Source of the DNA: Leishmania infantum JPCM5
Lineage: Eukaryota; Euglenozoa; Kinetoplastea; Trypanosomatida; Trypanosomatidae
Length of the DNA stretch: 64,000 nucleotides
Direction: 5' to 3'
Assembly (NCBI RefSeq): GCF_000002875.2
Contig: NC_009411.2
Coordinates: 186,001 to 250,000 of the forward strand
Positions 48,176-58,999 of this stretch are shown in pieces. The translations under genes were made by a program, and so were the position numbers. Every line of letters starts with the position of its first letter. Positions within the stretch are counted from its first letter, which is position 1. The notes under the pieces are model-generated. The model saw only the letters and a list, made by a program, of their open reading frames with translations. It did no database searches and had not been told where the DNA came from.

Positions 48176-49957
48176 ATGAGCGACAAGTATCTGCGAAATG
48201 AGCAGCAGCATCTGCTGAATTCTATCGGCACAGAGGTGTGCTGGGGCTGGTCACCAGCCATTGATTTTGTGTCGTTGCTCGCCAAGCGACCGCGTCGTTT
48301 TGCGGAGAATAGCGCATCGCAAGACGTCATTGACCGAATCGTGGACGGGCGACGTGAGGTGCCGCCATCGGCTTCGCCCGTGTCTGCCGCTAAAACGTCA
48401 CCCTCCTCGAGGAGCAAAGATGAGGCTGAGCTCGACGACCTCATTGCGCAAATCCAGAGCCGCAAGGCGACGAGCACTAAGGCTGCGGAGGCCGCCCCAG
48501 GAGAGTCAGCTGAATCGCAGCCTCACTGCAGTCCACCTTACTCTTCTTCCACAGCATCCCCTGCGCCCGCTGCGGTAGCGGACGACGAGGTGAACATCTT
48601 ACTCGCCGGTGCGTCTGACATTCGCCACCTGCTTCGCACCTTTTCTTCCCTTCGCGCTGCCGAGTCTGCCGACGGCACGCGAAGGCCGCAGCCGACGTAC
48701 CACTTCTACGTCTATGAGCCAAACCTGCGCCTGCACTGCCGCCACCTCTTCTTTCTCCAGTGGTTGCTCGACAGCATGTTTGCGCTCGAGGAGCTGGAGG
48801 AGCGTGTTCTTATGTTTTTGGACGTGTATGGTAACGCGCTGATGCGCGACATAACCGCTGCGCAGGTACGCAACGTGGTGCAGCGGCTCCGCAAGGCGCT
48901 CGAGACCGACTCTTCTTCGCTGCTCCGCATCGCCTCGTTTGAGGAGATGAAGAGCAAGGAGCGCGACTTTGTGGAGGGCCAACTGGCACACTGGACCCGC
49001 GACGCCTCCACGGCGAACATCAAGGAGCAGTGGGCGCAGCGCGTCCGGCAGGAGATGGCGGAACGCTACGACAACCGCGACAACATCATCGACTGGGACT
49101 TTGTCTTTCACTTAACGGAGTACACAAACCTGCTCAAGTTCCCGGAGTACCGCACGTGGCGCAACACCGGCGTCGCCTTCGACGTCAGTCACATCAATCC
49201 GCGACGAGGCTTCAGCTACGAGTACAAGGTCCCCAACAAGACCCTCTGCTTCTTCTCCGGCGCCGGCCGCGGTGTCTACGCAGGGGACATCAAGAATGGG
49301 CCATTTTTCTCCTTCGGTGCGCTCACGCAAAACGCGCACATTCGCCAACGCACGACGGACGGAACGTGCAGGCACGGGAACGGCGTCGTTTCCATGCACA
49401 ACGTGCGCGCCTGGCTGTACACGCTCATGACCGGCTTGCCGTGGCCGTGGGCCGACCACGCCTTCGCCTGGGACGACGCCAACAATTACAACTACCTTCC
49501 TCCTGGTACACCGAGCGGCGTCGCCTACACCGCCGCACTGCCGAAGGTGCGCGTGCATCTTGTGGGGCTGGAGTGGGACCGCTTTGTGCGGCACTGCAAG
49601 GAAGGCCAGGTGCCACGCATGGATGCAGCCTTCTTTGGCACCTCCTGCACTCAGTACATGACCCCCACCGTGCTGGGCGACGTCATGTCCGGCGCGGCGC
49701 ACGCGGTGGTGGTGGCGGAGACGGCTAAGTTCATCGTGGACGCCGAGGACGTGGCGAAGAAGGTCTATATCGCAAAGCTGGACGATCTAGCCCACGCAGG
49801 CGGGTGGGCAAGGGATGACGCGTTGACGAACGACCTCCACGAGGGCAAATCTGATCCACTGCCCGTGAAGGGGACGATGACCGATGCACAGAAAGTCTCA
49901 CAGGAGCGGTACATGCAGCCATCGCTGCTCGCCTACGTCGCGAAGGCTCCTGCGTAG
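48176..49957 (+). CDS. DNAAF3: Dynein axonemal assembly factor 3
   Basis: A 593-residue protein matching the DNAAF3/PF22 family. The N-terminus has the WGWSPAIDF motif (~24-32), then a Ser/Ala/Pro-rich insertion (~55-135) that human DNAAF3 lacks, then NILLAGASDIRHLLRT (~141-156), matching LLLGSVDGRHLLRT. Further matches are the DVYGNALMR region, ERYDNRDNIIDWDF (human YDARRGVSDWDL), and EYRTWRNTGVAFD followed by VPNKTL and YAGDIKNGPFFSFG. DNAAF3 acts in the cytoplasm during preassembly of dynein arms. The domain continues to a C-terminal region with the LVGLEWDRFV segment. It fits RSP3 in the same array as evidence for a motile axoneme. Confidence 0.93.
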   Translation: MSDKYLRNEQQHLLNSIGTEVCWGWSPAIDFVSLLAKRPRRFAENSASQDVIDRIVDGRREVPPSASPVSAAKTSPSSRSKDEAELDDLIAQIQSRKATSTKAAEAAPGESAESQPHCSPPYSSSTASPAPAAVADDEVNILLAGASDIRHLLRTFSSLRAAESADGTRRPQPTYHFYVYEPNLRLHCRHLFFLQWLLDSMFALEELEERVLMFLDVYGNALMRDITAAQVRNVVQRLRKALETDSSSLLRIASFEEMKSKERDFVEGQLAHWTRDASTANIKEQWAQRVRQEMAERYDNRDNIIDWDFVFHLTEYTNLLKFPEYRTWRNTGVAFDVSHINPRRGFSYEYKVPNKTLCFFSGAGRGVYAGDIKNGPFFSFGALTQNAHIRQRTTDGTCRHGNGVVSMHNVRAWLYTLMTGLPWPWADHAFAWDDANNYNYLPPGTPSGVAYTAALPKVRVHLVGLEWDRFVRHCKEGQVPRMDAAFFGTSCTQYMTPTVLGDVMSGAAHAVVVAETAKFIVDAEDVAKKVYIAKLDDLAHAGGWARDDALTNDLHEGKSDPLPVKGTMTDAQKVSQERYMQPSLLAYVAKAPA

Positions 49958-51990
49958 CCCGTGCGCGAGAAAGGAAGGCAGCAAGGACGTGAAGCGTGCT
50001 GTGGTGGTGATGAGGCGTACATGAAAGCGGAGTCGGCGCATCCTCTCTCTCCCCTCACGCTGCGTGTCTGCCGACACGTACGCGCATCCACCGAGCGATT
50101 TAGAGCGCACATTCTTGTTTGACTCACACAGAACTTTCTCATTTATTGCATCGCACCCTGACTGCTCCATGTCGCCGCCACACTGCCGCACTGGATTTGC
50201 ACGCAGGGCCTGCCTTCTGCTTGTGCGAGCGCAGCGGAGGAAAGAGCTAAACGTGCGGCGCACATTCCCCATGATGGCCAAGACGACGGCGAAGGGTGGG
50301 CAGTCGGTGAGTTCAAGAGAGGCCGACATATTGTTTTCTGTTTACTTGTTTGGGTGGACGTCCCCTCTTCGCCATAGATGAAGCAAAGAAAAAGCCGCAC
50401 AACGCCTCAACTGCGCCGACTCAACCGCGCACGAGCACCTTCGGTAGGAAGAAAAAAAGCACGTTGCTCTCCGTCACCCCTTCTACGCCGCTGCTCGCAT
50501 GCTTCGAGGGATTCCTCTGGAGACTCGATCCCCCTACCCGGCCCCTCCCACAGGGCTGTAAATGGAGCGAAAAACAAAAGGATCTGGTCATGATTGTCAA
50601 TGTGGGTGATGGAAAGAGCATCAGTCTGTCTTGGCAGAGAACGAGCTTCGAACCGCTCTGTGCGAAGTGGATATCTGCGTCACGCTGTTATGAGCTCATT
50701 ACCTGCGCTGGCAGAGCAACAGGGGGGGGGTAAGGAGAGGAACAGCGAACGAACTTCGTCGTCGTTTCTGATGTGCACACTGCGCTGTTCATTTCTCTCA
50801 TTCACTATTCTGGCTTGCGTACTGCCGTTTCTCCGTCGGCGCACCATTCCTCTACGGCCTTCGTCGTCCACGATGTCTACTCGGCCTCTCTGCACACGTA
50901 CACGTACACACACATGTGTGTCTATATACACGGACATGGGCTGCGCATGCAAAAGGCAAAGGAAAAGGGGGCTGGAAAGGGACGAACAGAAGAGACGTGC
51001 CCGCTGCTGCCCGCCACGACCTCCAGACAAAGAGGAATTTGTCGAAACCGCGCATCCGACTTCGAGATCTGTGGCGAACCCGCCCTAGTGGTGCTTGCCG
51101 TCGCTGCCACCGTTTTTATTGGTTGTTGTCGAGGTTGTTGTTGTTTTCATCTGTGGTCGTGCTGGTGTCGCACTCGCTTGGCGACCCCATCGTTTTTTCC
51201 CTTTTGCCGTTGCTGCTCTGTTTTGGTGCCTCGTCTGCCAGACCCGCTGACGCGGAACGAACACTCCGCCACCCCTCTCTCGCGCTGTGGATGATCAGTG
51301 GGCAGTGCCTGTCCATTTGTGTGACCGTGCTGGAGGCAAGGGGTGCTGTGAGGTGCAGCGGAGCTCTGTATCTCTCGCGCTGCTGCCTCTGTCGATGCTG
51401 CTGCTGCCTTTTTTTTTCGGGGGGTCTAGTATTTCATGCAAGCTCTTCACCGTTGTCTCTCTCTCTTTTTCTCACGCGCTTGTGGACCGGCATATTTCCT
51501 TTTTTTTTGGCGCCTCGCTTTCTCGAGGACGGCGCACAGCTATTGCGTGGTTCAAGAACGCCTTTTTGGTGCACTCCAGCGTCGCCGCACCCGACGGCAT
51601 CGGCCCCGCTCTCCCGTCTGCGCGCACAGACTCACACACAAGCAGAAGCACGGCTGTAACGCAGCGACGCAGCTCATCCACGCACTTCCTGAGGCTCCCC
51701 TCTGCACATCGCACATGCACGAACGTGCACATCGCACATAAATACACATACATGCACGTACACACAGGCACACAGCCGACTAACTGAAGGACAAAATAGA
51801 CGCATGTGTGGGAGCTTTTCCTCGTCAAGGCAGGGATCTGTTTGACTCCCCTCACTCGTTGCACTCCGTTGGCGCGTTTCAAAACGCTCTTCTGGGCATT
51901 GCGGATCCTTTGCACCGGCATTGAGTGCACGCTCGCACACATATACACATACACATCCATACATCCATACACGTGTTCATAGAAGACCTC
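49958..51990. other. 2.0 kb spacer
   Basis: A G9 run (50722-50730), T/G-rich stretches and T tracts (51410-51420, 51499-51509), and CA/CATA repeats at about 51940-51975 just before the next gene. A frame open from 51925 begins at a GTG and is His/Ile/Thr-rich repeat translation, so it is not counted. No gene is seen. Confidence 0.7.
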
Positions 51991-54960
51991 ATGCCCTTGG
52001 AGGACAAGGATTCGCCGAAGCCCTTGATGTCGCCGTTGAGCGACTCGGTGGAACTTGGTAGTTTTCCCATGCCCACGCAGCTCCGCTCCACAGGGTGGTT
52101 GGATGCTGTTCATGGCACACGGCTGCCCGCGTCACCATCGCCACCAGCCGCGTCCGTCACCAACAACGCCTGTGCGGCAGCACCGCAACACCTGAGCAGC
52201 GACGCTGGAAAGAAGCGCGCGCAGAGCAGCACCCACAATGAGCAAACGCCTACGGAAAATCGCCATCCAGCAGAGGCAACGACGATGGGGAGCCCCATCC
52301 CGGTCGAATCCGACTACTCAGACGTGCATATACAGCAACTCGTGTCGCGCGTAAGGCAAAAGGCAAGGCTGGATCACTACGTCACCACTCCAGGTTCGGC
52401 GCGCGGCCCCGCGAAAACGCCAGCGCTGCCCCTAGCGCCAGCAAAGCAGAACGCGTTTCCTTGCACGTCTGCCTCATCACACCCGTCGCCGTCGGATTCT
52501 TTTCCTCAAAGATCTTCCCCGCAGGCGATGCCCGCGCGGTCGACCGCGACTGCGTCACCACCGACTCCGGTGCCGTTTCAACACTCCCCGTTTGGAGACA
52601 GTCATGTGGCGGAAGCGATCGCGCAGAAAACGAGATCGCAGTGGTACAGCGATGATGGTACTACCACCGCCTTCGCCAGCGACTCGCTGCAGCGACAGGG
52701 CCCGCAGCAACCGACGGTGTACTCATCTGCGCTAATGCAAGCGCTGTCGCGCACAGAGGGTGCTGCGGCTCTGAGGTGCCCGTGGACCCTGTCGACGCAG
52801 CGCGGGGGCTCCTCCGCGTACTACTCAGAGAGTGACATGGCCAAGGGCAGCTCTAGCGACCTCCCTCCCGACATGTACGTGGAGGGGATGAGGGCGAAAG
52901 TGGCGAAGCAACAGTGGGTGGCGCTCGAGAAGGCGCGGCAGGAGGTGCTGGAGGAGGCGCGCCGGCGACGTGACTGTCCATTCGCCCCTCAAGTCTCCCC
53001 TTACGCCGCGCGCATACGTAGACCGGCTTCTCTCCGCCCAGAGAACCGTTTTAACGCTGAGGTTATCCGCCGCAAGCAATGGTTGGCCAAGAAGCAGAGT
53101 GAGGAGGTGGAGCGCGAGCTGCAGTCCTGCACTTTCCGTCCCCTGACCCTGCGGACTGCTCAGCTAGACCCCGCCGTCATCGATTCGCCGCGGGCAGTGA
53201 CTACCGTGTTCCACGATCTGTACACAGAGGCGGAGAACCGTCGCGCCTTCGAGCGGGACGTCAAGCCGCAGCTTGTCCATCAGATAGAAGAGCGCCGCCG
53301 CCCCTCTCCGGCACGGATGGGACCGGCGCAGGTGGCAGAGGTAGTGGAGCGTTTGTGTGCCCGCAGTGTCGTGCGTAGCGGGGTCCGTGCCAGACTGCAG
53401 AAGGACAACGCGGACCTTGTTCCATATGAGAGCGACGCTGGACCGGCGGAGTGTGCCGGTGCGCAGTCAGATCAGCATCACCCAACCTTGTCGCTTGAAA
53501 CGCGGCGCATCATGGCTGCCAAGGTCACATCAGGCGAGCGCGATGGCAACATCATCAAGGAACTGTACCGTCATGCTGAGCAAGGCGTCGCGCAAGGTCA
53601 ACTGAAGCACGAACTGGACAAGGAGCAGGCACGACTGGCGCGGGCGGAGCAGGTCATAGAGCTTGCCCGTGAGCGCAAGCGGCTTCAGCAAGAGTACTAC
53701 CGCGCTGTGCTAGTCGCCAAGTTCCGCGCGCTTGCACAGCACGTGGCGTGCGCACAGCACTGCGCATACCGCGCCACCGCACCACAGCCTGTGGTCCAGC
53801 TGGCTCGCGCTGCCCTGGACGTCCTGAGCGCTGACGAAGCTGAGGAGCTGCTTGGAGCCGTGGAGCGCTGCGGGCGACACAAGTTGACGGAAGGTGAGTT
53901 TGTGGCAGTGGTGCTTCAGTACTTGGCGGAGCAACGGGTGACCCCTGTGCAAAGTGCTCTCCTCCGCAACGCTCCTCCTCGGCCACCTTCGACGCGCGTG
54001 GCTGCGAGTGCCGCCACACTGAAGCGGGCAGACAGTGCTCCAGGTATCGCAGGCAGCGCGGAGAGCTCCCCTGCGGGGTTGCCTCGCGTGAAGCGAGAGA
54101 AACCCGACCCGGAGGTGATCGAGCAGGTTCGCGCTCGACGGGCGCAGGAGCTGGTCGAGTGGAGGAAGGAGAGCCAGCGTAAACGCGCTATCTGCGATGG
54201 GGCGCTCGTCGAGGGGGCTGACTACACCTTCCAGCCGGCGCCGCGCCGCTTGATCCCGTACGCGTGCCGGCCCGACGTGACGGTGCCGGTAAGGTCAACG
54301 AAGAGTGAGGAGCTGCGGCGCGCCTACTTAAGTGCGCGCATGCAGGGCACCGCGCCAGCGCTTGCGGTCGACTCCGTGGTACCCTCTGTCTCTGCCCAGG
54401 TATTCAATGCGTCCCGTGCGATTGCCCGAGAGCTTTTTGCGCGGGGCACTTCAGATCTGGCTCCATCGTCGACGCGCGAGCGTTCACGGAGCGCCGCCGC
54501 CCGTGTTGAGACACCAGCGCAGCGGGAGGGAGGCGCTGCAGCACTCACGCCCACTGCGAGCGGGCCTGCGGCAATTTCTCCTGCATCTCTGAAGTGCCCA
54601 TCTGCAGAAGCTTCACGGGTTCTCTCCGCCGCCCTCGCCGGTAGAAAAGACCCCGAAGCGCCGGAACGACAACGCAACTTGCAGGCTGCGGCACCTGCGG
54701 GGTCGTCAGCGGTAGCAACTCGTCAGCCGGCATCGGCACCCGCCGCCCCCGCACCCACCAGCAAAGGTCACCCAAGTCGACTGGCAGCACGCCCCTCCAG
54801 CGGGAGCGCCCGTCAGAGTCGCTGCAACGTGTTGGCGGAACCGCCGTCTTTGGTTGAGCAAATCATGCATAGCACTCCAGAGGACCGAGCGCGTCTTGGG
54901 CGTGAGCTGCTGCTGCGACAAGTGCGAGAGCATCAGCGCCGCTCCGGTGCCGTCGACTAG
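51991..54960 (+). CDS. Unknown large polar protein with [C/Y]xFxP motifs
   Basis: I do not recognise this 989-residue protein. The N-terminal ~290 residues are Ser/Pro/Thr/Ala rich and probably disordered. A charged helical block follows (~295-500) with VALEKARQEVLEEARRR. Three short similar motifs, CPFAPQV (~329), CTFRPLTL (~380) and YTFQPAPR (~745), each follow a basic helical stretch; such motifs occur in several cytoskeleton-associated protist proteins. Residues ~605-650 (ALDVLSADEAEELL through EGEFVAVVLQYL) look like a degenerate EF-hand pair without a clear calcium loop. Residues ~850-950 are again Ala/Pro/Ser rich, and the end is a short helix. A cytoskeletal role is only a guess. The start is the first in-frame ATG. 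Confidence 0.85.
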   Translation: MPLEDKDSPKPLMSPLSDSVELGSFPMPTQLRSTGWLDAVHGTRLPASPSPPAASVTNNACAAAPQHLSSDAGKKRAQSSTHNEQTPTENRHPAEATTMGSPIPVESDYSDVHIQQLVSRVRQKARLDHYVTTPGSARGPAKTPALPLAPAKQNAFPCTSASSHPSPSDSFPQRSSPQAMPARSTATASPPTPVPFQHSPFGDSHVAEAIAQKTRSQWYSDDGTTTAFASDSLQRQGPQQPTVYSSALMQALSRTEGAAALRCPWTLSTQRGGSSAYYSESDMAKGSSSDLPPDMYVEGMRAKVAKQQWVALEKARQEVLEEARRRRDCPFAPQVSPYAARIRRPASLRPENRFNAEVIRRKQWLAKKQSEEVERELQSCTFRPLTLRTAQLDPAVIDSPRAVTTVFHDLYTEAENRRAFERDVKPQLVHQIEERRRPSPARMGPAQVAEVVERLCARSVVRSGVRARLQKDNADLVPYESDAGPAECAGAQSDQHHPTLSLETRRIMAAKVTSGERDGNIIKELYRHAEQGVAQGQLKHELDKEQARLARAEQVIELARERKRLQQEYYRAVLVAKFRALAQHVACAQHCAYRATAPQPVVQLARAALDVLSADEAEELLGAVERCGRHKLTEGEFVAVVLQYLAEQRVTPVQSALLRNAPPRPPSTRVAASAATLKRADSAPGIAGSAESSPAGLPRVKREKPDPEVIEQVRARRAQELVEWRKESQRKRAICDGALVEGADYTFQPAPRRLIPYACRPDVTVPVRSTKSEELRRAYLSARMQGTAPALAVDSVVPSVSAQVFNASRAIARELFARGTSDLAPSSTRERSRSAAARVETPAQREGGAAALTPTASGPAAISPASLKCPSAEASRVLSAALAGRKDPEAPERQRNLQAAAPAGSSAVATRQPASAPAAPAPTSKGHPSRLAARPSSGSARQSRCNVLAEPPSLVEQIMHSTPEDRARLGRELLLRQVREHQRRSGAVD

Positions 54961-55868
54961 AGTGGCGAATGATGTAGGCTCGCACCGGAGCCGGAGGGAG
55001 CGAGAGGGCGGATGGAAGGCCGTGCAGCGCTGCTTGTGCAGCACGTTCGCCAAAAGGTAAAGAAAAAAGTGGAACAGTGTTTGTGGCGCCTGTCTCTGCA
55101 CGCGGGTCGCGAGTCGACACACCGTGTCTCTTGGTTCTAGTTGAAAGGTGGATCGGTGGTAGTGATACGAGAGAGAGAGAGCCACGTTAGATCGAGTGTG
55201 CGTATGTGTTTGTGTGTATGCGGTCCTCTCTGTTTGCTCCGTGAACCGCCCGCCTGCCTATTGGAGGCTGCAGAAGTACGAGATGCGAGCATCTCAAGAT
55301 GGTGCAGATAAGAACAAAAGGAAAAAGGCAGCTGCGTCACGCACCAGGGTGCGCGCAGGCTTAGTTCAACGAAAGCACCAGCATAGACGCACTCGCGTAT
55401 GGGTCTCGGGGATGCTAAGCAAGCTGGCACATGTTGGCGAGGTGCTTCCTGGATAATGCGGAAGAGGGTTTAGGCTCCCAGAGATGCACTACCCTCTCTT
55501 CTCCTGCGGCGCTCTGGGCACGGTTGGCATAAACGAGACGCAAGACAATCGATTACGTGGTATCGCACGTCCTCCTTGCTCTGGCTCTCTGCATGAAGTC
55601 TCTCCTTCTGCTACTTTGACGTTCCTCCTCCGCGCGCTCTGGCTTCTCCCATACACGCGTGTGGTACTGGTGCAGGAGCTTGCCAAATCGCAACAAGAAG
55701 TGAGGGGCGTGAGGCGAGAAGGGCACCCTTCAGTCGCTCCTGTGTCATCTTGCACATCACCGACCACCCTCCTTGGTGACATCAGGACAAAGCATTCTTG
55801 CTTTACCCCTCCGCCCCCCCCCCCCGCACTGACGTGCACGGAGGCGACGGGCAAACCCCCTGTTCCGG
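54961..55868. other. 0.9 kb spacer
   Basis: GT-rich patch (55195-55220), pyrimidine-rich stretches (55590-55660) with a possible acceptor AG at 55674-55675, and a C12 run at 55814-55825 about 45 bases before the next ATG. No gene is seen. Confidence 0.7.
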
Positions 55869-57257
55869 ATGGTGGATCATCTGCCGCCTCTCACGCCCTC
55901 CAAGGGCATGGTGCCGAAAAGCTCGCTGAAAAAGAAGACGGACGACTACGCCCTTTGCCAGGAGTATGCCGCCTACATCGCGCAGCTGCGTGGGCTGCTT
56001 GAAGAGACAACTGGGCAACCGCCGGCGGGCGTGCGCACGGCCGAGGTCGAGCACCGCATTACCTTGATCCAGTCTGCTTTGGACGAAGTAGAGCGACTCA
56101 GTGCCGAGGCCCGCTGGCGCATCGAGCTCCGCAACAATCAACGCTTTTTGGACACCTACGAGCGACGCATCCAGATGGAAGAGGAGGCGGAGCAGAAGCG
56201 GCAGAATGCCGAGAAGGAGCGCATTGCACAGGTGGAGGAGATGCGTAGCATGCAGCTCGCCTACTACAAAGATCGCAACGGTCGCACGGATGCCAAGGCG
56301 CATCAGTGCCGAGCCCACAATGAGCAGGTGCAGGAGCAGACGGTGATGAAGGCGGGGTCGAATGAGGAGCGTCGCACACGAAACTTAGCAAACCTTGAAG
56401 CCGAGCGCCAGCGCAAGCAGAAGGACCTGCACGACCGCGAGCAGGCCAAGCAAGACTACGCGCGCAAGGTGCGAGAGCGTCAGGCTAGGAAGGATGCGGA
56501 GAAGCAGGCAGAGAGGACGCGGTTGGCTGAGATCCACCAACAAGAGATGGAGGCAAAACTGTACGCGATTCGCGAGTCAAAGCGCAGTAAGTGGGTGATG
56601 AAAAAGGAGGCCAGCCGCGCTAAGTCTGTGGTGGTGTGGAAAAACGGTGAGGCCATCCTGGAGACGCAGCGCAAGAACCACGGCTGCCTCGTGGAGGAGC
56701 TGGAGCAGCGGCAGCGGCAGCAGGCAAGCCGCTACGCGGAGGAGAAGGCGGAACAGGAGGCGTATATTGAGCAGCGCAGGCTACTCCACGCCGCCCGGCA
56801 GGAGCGGCAACAGGAGAACCTCCGCAAGCTTGTTGAAAAGCGCGTGGCGCGTGGCGTCGAGATTGTAAAGAGCGCGGAGGAGAAGAAAGAGCGGGCCGAG
56901 CAGGCGAAGGAGCGGCAGGCGGCGCAGTACGTCGAGGCCGGAAAGCTACTCGATGAAGGCGTACAGCTTCACCGCCAGCGTGCGCGAAGGTTGCAGGAGC
57001 GTCGCGCGAACGAATCCCTGGCACAGAATTACAGGCGCTGGAACCACCGCGCCGCGCGCATCATGGAGGAGCTGCGCGAAACCATGGCAAAGGTGGAGGC
57101 CGAGGCGGAGCAGCGGGCCGCTGCAGCAAACAGCCAAAGAGGGTCGTTAGCATATGGCGATAGTCGGCGTTCCTGGACATCGACTGAACAGGCCGACACC
57201 CCTAAGCGCTACTGCCCCATCGCGTCGCTCCCGTCCCCCACCGAGTTTGCTGTCTAG
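55869..57257 (+). CDS. Long coiled-coil protein, possibly axonemal
   Basis: A 462-residue protein, almost wholly charged and helical between ~70 and 420, rich in Glu, Arg, Lys, Gln and Ala with few Gly or Pro. The look is that of trichohyalin-plectin-homology or CCDC/CFAP proteins, several of which line doublet microtubules. A short Pro-containing N-terminus (HLPPLTPSKG) and a polar C-terminal tail (~425-462) flank it. There is a single Trp-rich patch (SKWVMKKEASRAKSVVVWKNG, about 240-260) in mid-helix. No membrane segment or signal. I cannot name the orthologue; a flagellar or cytoskeletal role is inferred from composition only. ATG 55869 is the first in-frame start. Confidence 0.87.
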   Translation: MVDHLPPLTPSKGMVPKSSLKKKTDDYALCQEYAAYIAQLRGLLEETTGQPPAGVRTAEVEHRITLIQSALDEVERLSAEARWRIELRNNQRFLDTYERRIQMEEEAEQKRQNAEKERIAQVEEMRSMQLAYYKDRNGRTDAKAHQCRAHNEQVQEQTVMKAGSNEERRTRNLANLEAERQRKQKDLHDREQAKQDYARKVRERQARKDAEKQAERTRLAEIHQQEMEAKLYAIRESKRSKWVMKKEASRAKSVVVWKNGEAILETQRKNHGCLVEELEQRQRQQASRYAEEKAEQEAYIEQRRLLHAARQERQQENLRKLVEKRVARGVEIVKSAEEKKERAEQAKERQAAQYVEAGKLLDEGVQLHRQRARRLQERRANESLAQNYRRWNHRAARIMEELRETMAKVEAEAEQRAAAANSQRGSLAYGDSRRSWTSTEQADTPKRYCPIASLPSPTEFAV

Positions 57258-58999
57258 GGCCGAGAGCGGAGGCAGTGTGTTGGCCCTCATACCCAGGAAA
57301 ACAGTAGAAGGCAACGGCACGCGGAACAGCGCAGAACCACTTACTGCAAGTGATAGTGGGTACTGGGCACATCGCTGCTGCTTGCCTGTCTTCCTGCTGC
57401 TTCCCCTTTACGCCTTCCTTTCGTTCTCTGTATGTGTATCTTTTCTGTGTTCGGATGCTCGTGTAAAGGGTGTTGCGCGCTGCGTGCCGTGGCCCACAGA
57501 CATGGGTGTGGGGTCGATCGCTGTTAGTGTGTTCATGCTCTTAGCTGCGTCTCTTCGGGCCGCGCGATGCCATTGCCTGTGCTCTTGCGTGCCTGCCGTT
57601 GTTTTTCTTTGTACATACTCCTCTTTGCGTGTGTTTCCTCTGTATAGTACGCAATTCACGGCGATGCCGCTCAGCCGAGGATGGCTGGCGCGCCTCCGGC
57701 GACGTTGCTGCTGGAGGTGTTGCTTTGCTTCCTTTTCACCCCACAAGCCTCTGGCCGGGTGCGTTTCTTGTGTCACTGGGCCCATGGCCCGTGGGGTGTG
57801 TGCTCGTGAACGGTTGGGGATGGACTGACGTGCTTCGCGGGCGCTTCTGCCTCCTCTTCGCTTCACTGGCATGTCTCTCTCACAGGCGCAGGTATGTCTT
57901 CGTGTTATTTTTACTTTTCGCCCTCATGCGCTGTATGATGGACGAACAGCAGCACCTCCGCCGTTGCCGCTGTCTGTTCTTCCTCCTGTGCACTTGTGCG
58001 TGTCTTTCCTTCGATGTTTCTTTGTGTTGTTTGATTACGCTTGTTTCGCTTCCTGTGTCTTTGTGAGTTTCTTCTTCGTGCCACCTTCCCCTCTCCCCTC
58101 CCTCCAGTTACATGTATCTTACCCCACTTGTGTATGGCCGCGGCTCTCACACTCACACAAGCGAAACTTACCTCACCCCATGCGCCCACGAACACGTGCG
58201 CGTACACCTCCACGGGCACACAATCGGAATCGGGCGCGCTCCTTCTCTGTGGCAGGTGCCTCTGCCTCTATGCATTGGACCGCAGAAAGGAGTGCCATCA
58301 GAGCTCGCGTTCCGCTCTGCAGTGATGGGAGCAGCGTTTACTGAGCAGTGCGCGGCGGCGCTCGTGACAGCTGCTGGCCTGCACCCCCTCCCCAGCTCCC
58401 TTCACCCAACTGCGGCTGAGCGTGTGCTTGTGCACTGTCGCTGTTGTTGTTGTTGCTTGCCGCCAAGTGCAGCGCGCTGGCACTTCACGAGTGGAACCTT
58501 CACGGCGCCCGTATAGCTGCCATGGATGTCGTCTAACGCATCACTGGTGAAAAAGCGGTAGCCGATGCAGGTTGTGTGTCCGTGTGCGTCTCTCATGTCC
58601 ATCTTTCTTCTGTTGTATAGTCCTCACCTCTCTTTGTGAACGGTGCCACGTTTCTGGTGACGTAGAGGAGGTGAGGCAGCCAACGCTGCTACGGGCCACG
58701 TTACACACACACCAATATTCTGTTGCACTCACCTCATACACCCACGCTCACACGCAGACTCAGCACTCGCGCTCCGAGTGTTATTTCGACATTGTGCACT
58801 GCTACTGGATCCCATTTCTTTTCTATCCCTAAAAAGAACACGACCGTCCTCTGCGCGAAGCCCGTGCCTCTCTCTGTATATCTCTCCAAGGCGGCCTTCT
58901 TGAACCCCCACCGTGGGCGTGCCTCCGCCCCGCATTCTACCGAGTGAGTCTCTCGTGGTTTCTGTGCCAGAGTTCTTGCCTCGTTCTTCTAGCGAGTCG
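57258..58999. other. 1.7 kb spacer
   Basis: T/C/G-rich DNA with many short pyrimidine tracts. A (GTT)n-like patch sits at about 58439-58456. Frames on both strands are low complexity. A GTG-initiated frame (58913) runs into the next gene but is not taken as its start. Confidence 0.7.

Noticed and set aside
51925..51990. GTG-initiated extension of the unknown 989-residue protein
   Set aside because: Non-ATG start and a His/Ile/Thr repeat from CA/TA microsatellite DNA.
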